A stretch of 64,000 nucleotides of DNA from Synaphobranchus kaupii (Eukaryota; Chordata; Actinopteri; Anguilliformes; Synaphobranchidae), in contig CM056376.1 of assembly GCA_029718625.1 (NCBI GenBank), positions 110,999,488-111,063,487 on the forward strand, written 5' to 3'. Under the pieces are notes generated by a model. The model was not told where the DNA came from and ran no database searches. It was given only the letters and a program-made list of their open reading frames with translations. Each line of letters starts with the position of its first letter. The stretch's first letter is position 1. Below are positions 61,181 through 64,000 of the stretch, in pieces. A program made the translations under genes and the position numbers.

Positions 61181-64000
61181 TATAGCGTTCTATAACGTTC
61201 AATCGAACAACCAGTTGAGAGCACTCTGCACCCACTCACCTTAGTGTGCGCCTATGTAAATAGATATGCGCTAACAAAGCAAATCATGTGCTATTAATAA
61301 CCAAAATCATTATACTTCGCCTGATAACAGGGTGCAATGGTAATTAACACTAAACAATTTAAAAGCGTAACAAGCGCCCTAGATAATCCAATGTAGACTA
61401 CACATCCAGCTAGCTAACAATTATACATGTAGCCTAGCCTACGTTACAACAAAACGGACATTTCTCACAGACAAGTCAAATCAACTGGAAAAAGCTTTTT
61501 GCTGACGAGCAGCTATAGCTGACCAAGTTATAAATGCACCAAGACAACTAATCCTCGCTATCCAGTCCCTTAGCTAGCTACCTGCTTTTTGAAAGTTAGC
61601 TAATTTACGAACGTTTCTTTCGGAAAATAATACACATATTGCTCTTGCTGTATAGCGTAGCCTATTCTAATGTTAGCTGGTTATAAATAGGCTCCAAAGC
61701 TAGCTATATCTGCCAACTTTACTCATCACTGCCCGAGGTTATCGCACTTAGCTTGCTAACTTAACAAAATGAATCATATGATTTTATGATCCTTACAAAG
61801 TTGTCTTCGAAAGAGTGTTGTTTAAAAAAAAAAACAGATGACGGAACCGTTGCCTAATTTGCCTTAACCTTGAAGATCAGCCCACGAACTCCAGTTAGAC
61901 GCTAACTTGTAACTTGAACTTTTAAGTTCCCTTCTGTCCTCTTGTGGCGACACTGCCAGCTAACCAACAAGTTCCCATTTTTCCAGGAGGCTTCGACTCG
62001 CAGTTCCTGCGCTTTGCCTTCCGGGTGTCGGTGGGGGGGCGTGTGTGGGACTTTGATTGTTCCAGTTAGTCTGTGCAGCACCGAGAAGTATAGAATAGAA
62101 TAGAATAACTTTTATTTTCCCGTTAGGTAACTTCAGTTGTAGTTTCCAGCAGTAAAAAGACATAGGCCTAGACAGTGGGGCAGACCCAAACACAAACAAA
62201 CATGTTAAATAAAGACATTCAATGGAATCAGATGTTTCACATTATAGTGAAGGTATGTGTGATTATGATTATAATTAAAATTACTATTGTTATTAGTATT
62301 ATGATCAAAATTATATTATATTAAATTAATTAAATATTAATTATGATGAAAAATTGAGCATCAAAAGCAATAACAGTTCCTCATCTGCCTTTACTATTTT
62401 GAGATGTCTTGTATGGGGGGTGCATGGACTAGGCTATTATATCAAAGAGAGCCGCACTCTGTGGCATAGCCTAATAGCCTTGTGCATACGATGGACTTTT
62501 TGATTTTTAATTTTGTTTCCTTAAACTTAACACAATGCAGGTTTGGCTCATTATCAGTCTTTGAATTGTTCATTATCAACCAAATGGTTAGTTTTTGTGG
62601 CCATGTGTCCACACTTTCAACAATTAGGAGCCTATTGATTCACCTAAACCTTTCATTTGCTCAGTTTTGTTACCTCTTTTAATGCAATTGTTTGCAATAT
62701 AGCACAATAAGAAAAATGTGAACATGGGACATTTATTCTACATGGCATGCACAGCTATTTGACATAATTTGTCTTATAAGAGGGCAAATAATCCATCAAA
62801 ACATGAAAAGTGCAATTAAGAAAAATAAACAACTTATTAAAATTCTCGGATCGCAATTGTGGTTGGAACGAAAACCAGCATACACAAGGGGGCCCCAGGA
62901 CCGAGTTTGAGACCACTGGGCTAATGTGTCTTTTAATTTTGAAAACGTAGAAAAGCTGGACTACACCAACGAACTATATAGAAAACTAGTTCGATTGACA
63001 CTGGACTACACGTGTAGCTAACCAAATGTAGCTGACAGCACACTCAAGTGGTAGACAAAAGAATAGTAGGCTTGTCGAGGATAGGCCTACATATGTAGGT
63101 TTTTGTTATAATAAACCTCTTAATTAATTGAGGTTATTTAAACCCTTTGTTATGCCGCATTTTTCCTTAAACGTAACACAATGCAGTTTGGCGTTATTTG
63201 TTTTCTCTTTAAACTCGTCATTTCCCACACGACGTTATTTGCCAGTGGCCAGGTGTACACATTTTATGCTATAAGGGCCCCACAAATTTCACAGGTTTTC
63301 CTATCACATTACAGAAAATAAACAATTGGCCTATTGTTCAGTGGTGCCCACACTCGGTCCTGGGGTTCTACTCTCCTGTATGTTTTACTTTCCCCTGGCC
63401 TAGTTGACCAGTCAGGTCCTCGGATGTGAATAACCTATATGATATTTTATTCTTCATGATGTGCATAGCTATGTGACATAATGTGCTTTTGTGAGATTAC
63501 TAAGTGTAAAATAAGCAGCACACATGCTCACTACACACACACACACACCCTTGCCATGTTTGCAAATCTTAAATTAATCGTGTAATATCTAACACATCTT
63601 TAGTAAAATAATAAACTCGATTTTGTTTCACTATATTGCCATCATAGATTTAAAAAGTTGCGTGTTTGAATCGACTGCAACGGAATTTATTTTTACGATT
63701 CTGTTCATATTCTTTATACTAGCCTACACGGTTTCACCTGTGATGCTGCAAGATAATCGACCAACCAGGCAGCTGTCTATTATGTAACTGAAAGTGGCCC
63801 CTCAAAATCGCGGGATTATTCCTCATTTGCGTGCTTGACTAGGACTTAATTCTGGAAATTTCAGGATTAGGATTGGTGCGCCTCATAAACAGCCGTTTAT
63901 TTAATGTAGCCTCCACATTATGCTTAAAGAACCGTGCGTCTTGCCAATAAAACGGTAGAAAATGTCAGCGCTAAAAAATAAAATAAAAATCAGCGGGGTG
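61181..64000. other. b4galt1 upstream region and right-edge spacer; no gene recognised
   Basis: 61181-61960 is presumably the 5' UTR and promoter flank of b4galt1. The remainder is AT-rich with a short CA repeat at ~63533-63548. No exon or named repeat was identified on either strand. Confidence 0.4.

Overview
This window is a piece of a ray-finned (teleost) fish chromosome. It has short spliced vertebrate genes with GT-AG introns and CpG-poor, AT-rich spacers. It carries a dense load of fish-type DNA transposons (Tc1, Sleeping Beauty-like, hAT, piggyBac-like), MITEs, minisatellites and (TG)n arrays. The species cannot be named from the sequence. A 500-N assembly gap lies at 50143-50642.

Left block, 1-36.5 kb: otop1 (minus strand, first two coding exons only; the rest lies beyond the left edge), tmem128 (minus, complete, 4 coding exons), lyar (minus, 8 coding exons) and zbtb49 (plus, 7 coding exons). 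lyar and zbtb49 are head-to-head over a shared ~1.4 kb upstream region. The order OTOP1-TMEM128-LYAR-ZBTB49 is the same as on human 4p16. I rebuilt each gene from protein similarity plus splice-site phase. lyar (two places) and zbtb49 (one place) read through only if single-base homopolymer indels are assumed.

Right block, 37.9-61.2 kb: a complete four-exon Kazal inhibitor (spink4-like, plus), an exosc3-like pseudogene fragment (plus), and exons 1-2 of a beta-1,4-galactosyltransferase (b4galt1-like, minus) whose catalytic exons are not visible. SPINK4, B4GALT1 and EXOSC3 all map to human 9p13, so the window spans a junction between two ancestral linkage blocks.

Between and inside the genes are many datable insertions. 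Examples are a hAT element with an 8-bp target duplication splitting a 44-bp minisatellite, another hAT with an 8-bp duplication, a near-complete Tc1 element, two sister Tc1 deletion derivatives, a Sleeping Beauty-type MITE next to a Penelope-like GIY-YIG fragment in a spink4 intron, and a nested MITE. Two zbtb49 introns are filled by minisatellites (pyrimidine-rich and GT-rich) that run right up to the 3' splice sites.

The genes do not form a pathway: otop1 encodes a proton channel, tmem128 a small membrane protein, lyar a nucleolar protein, zbtb49 a transcription factor, spink4 a secreted inhibitor and b4galt1 a Golgi enzyme. I found no convincing new multi-gene system. The most notable items are the repeat-filled splice-site regions, the exosc3 relic, the synteny junction with an apparently incomplete b4galt1, and the modular tRNA-like ~2 kb repeat.
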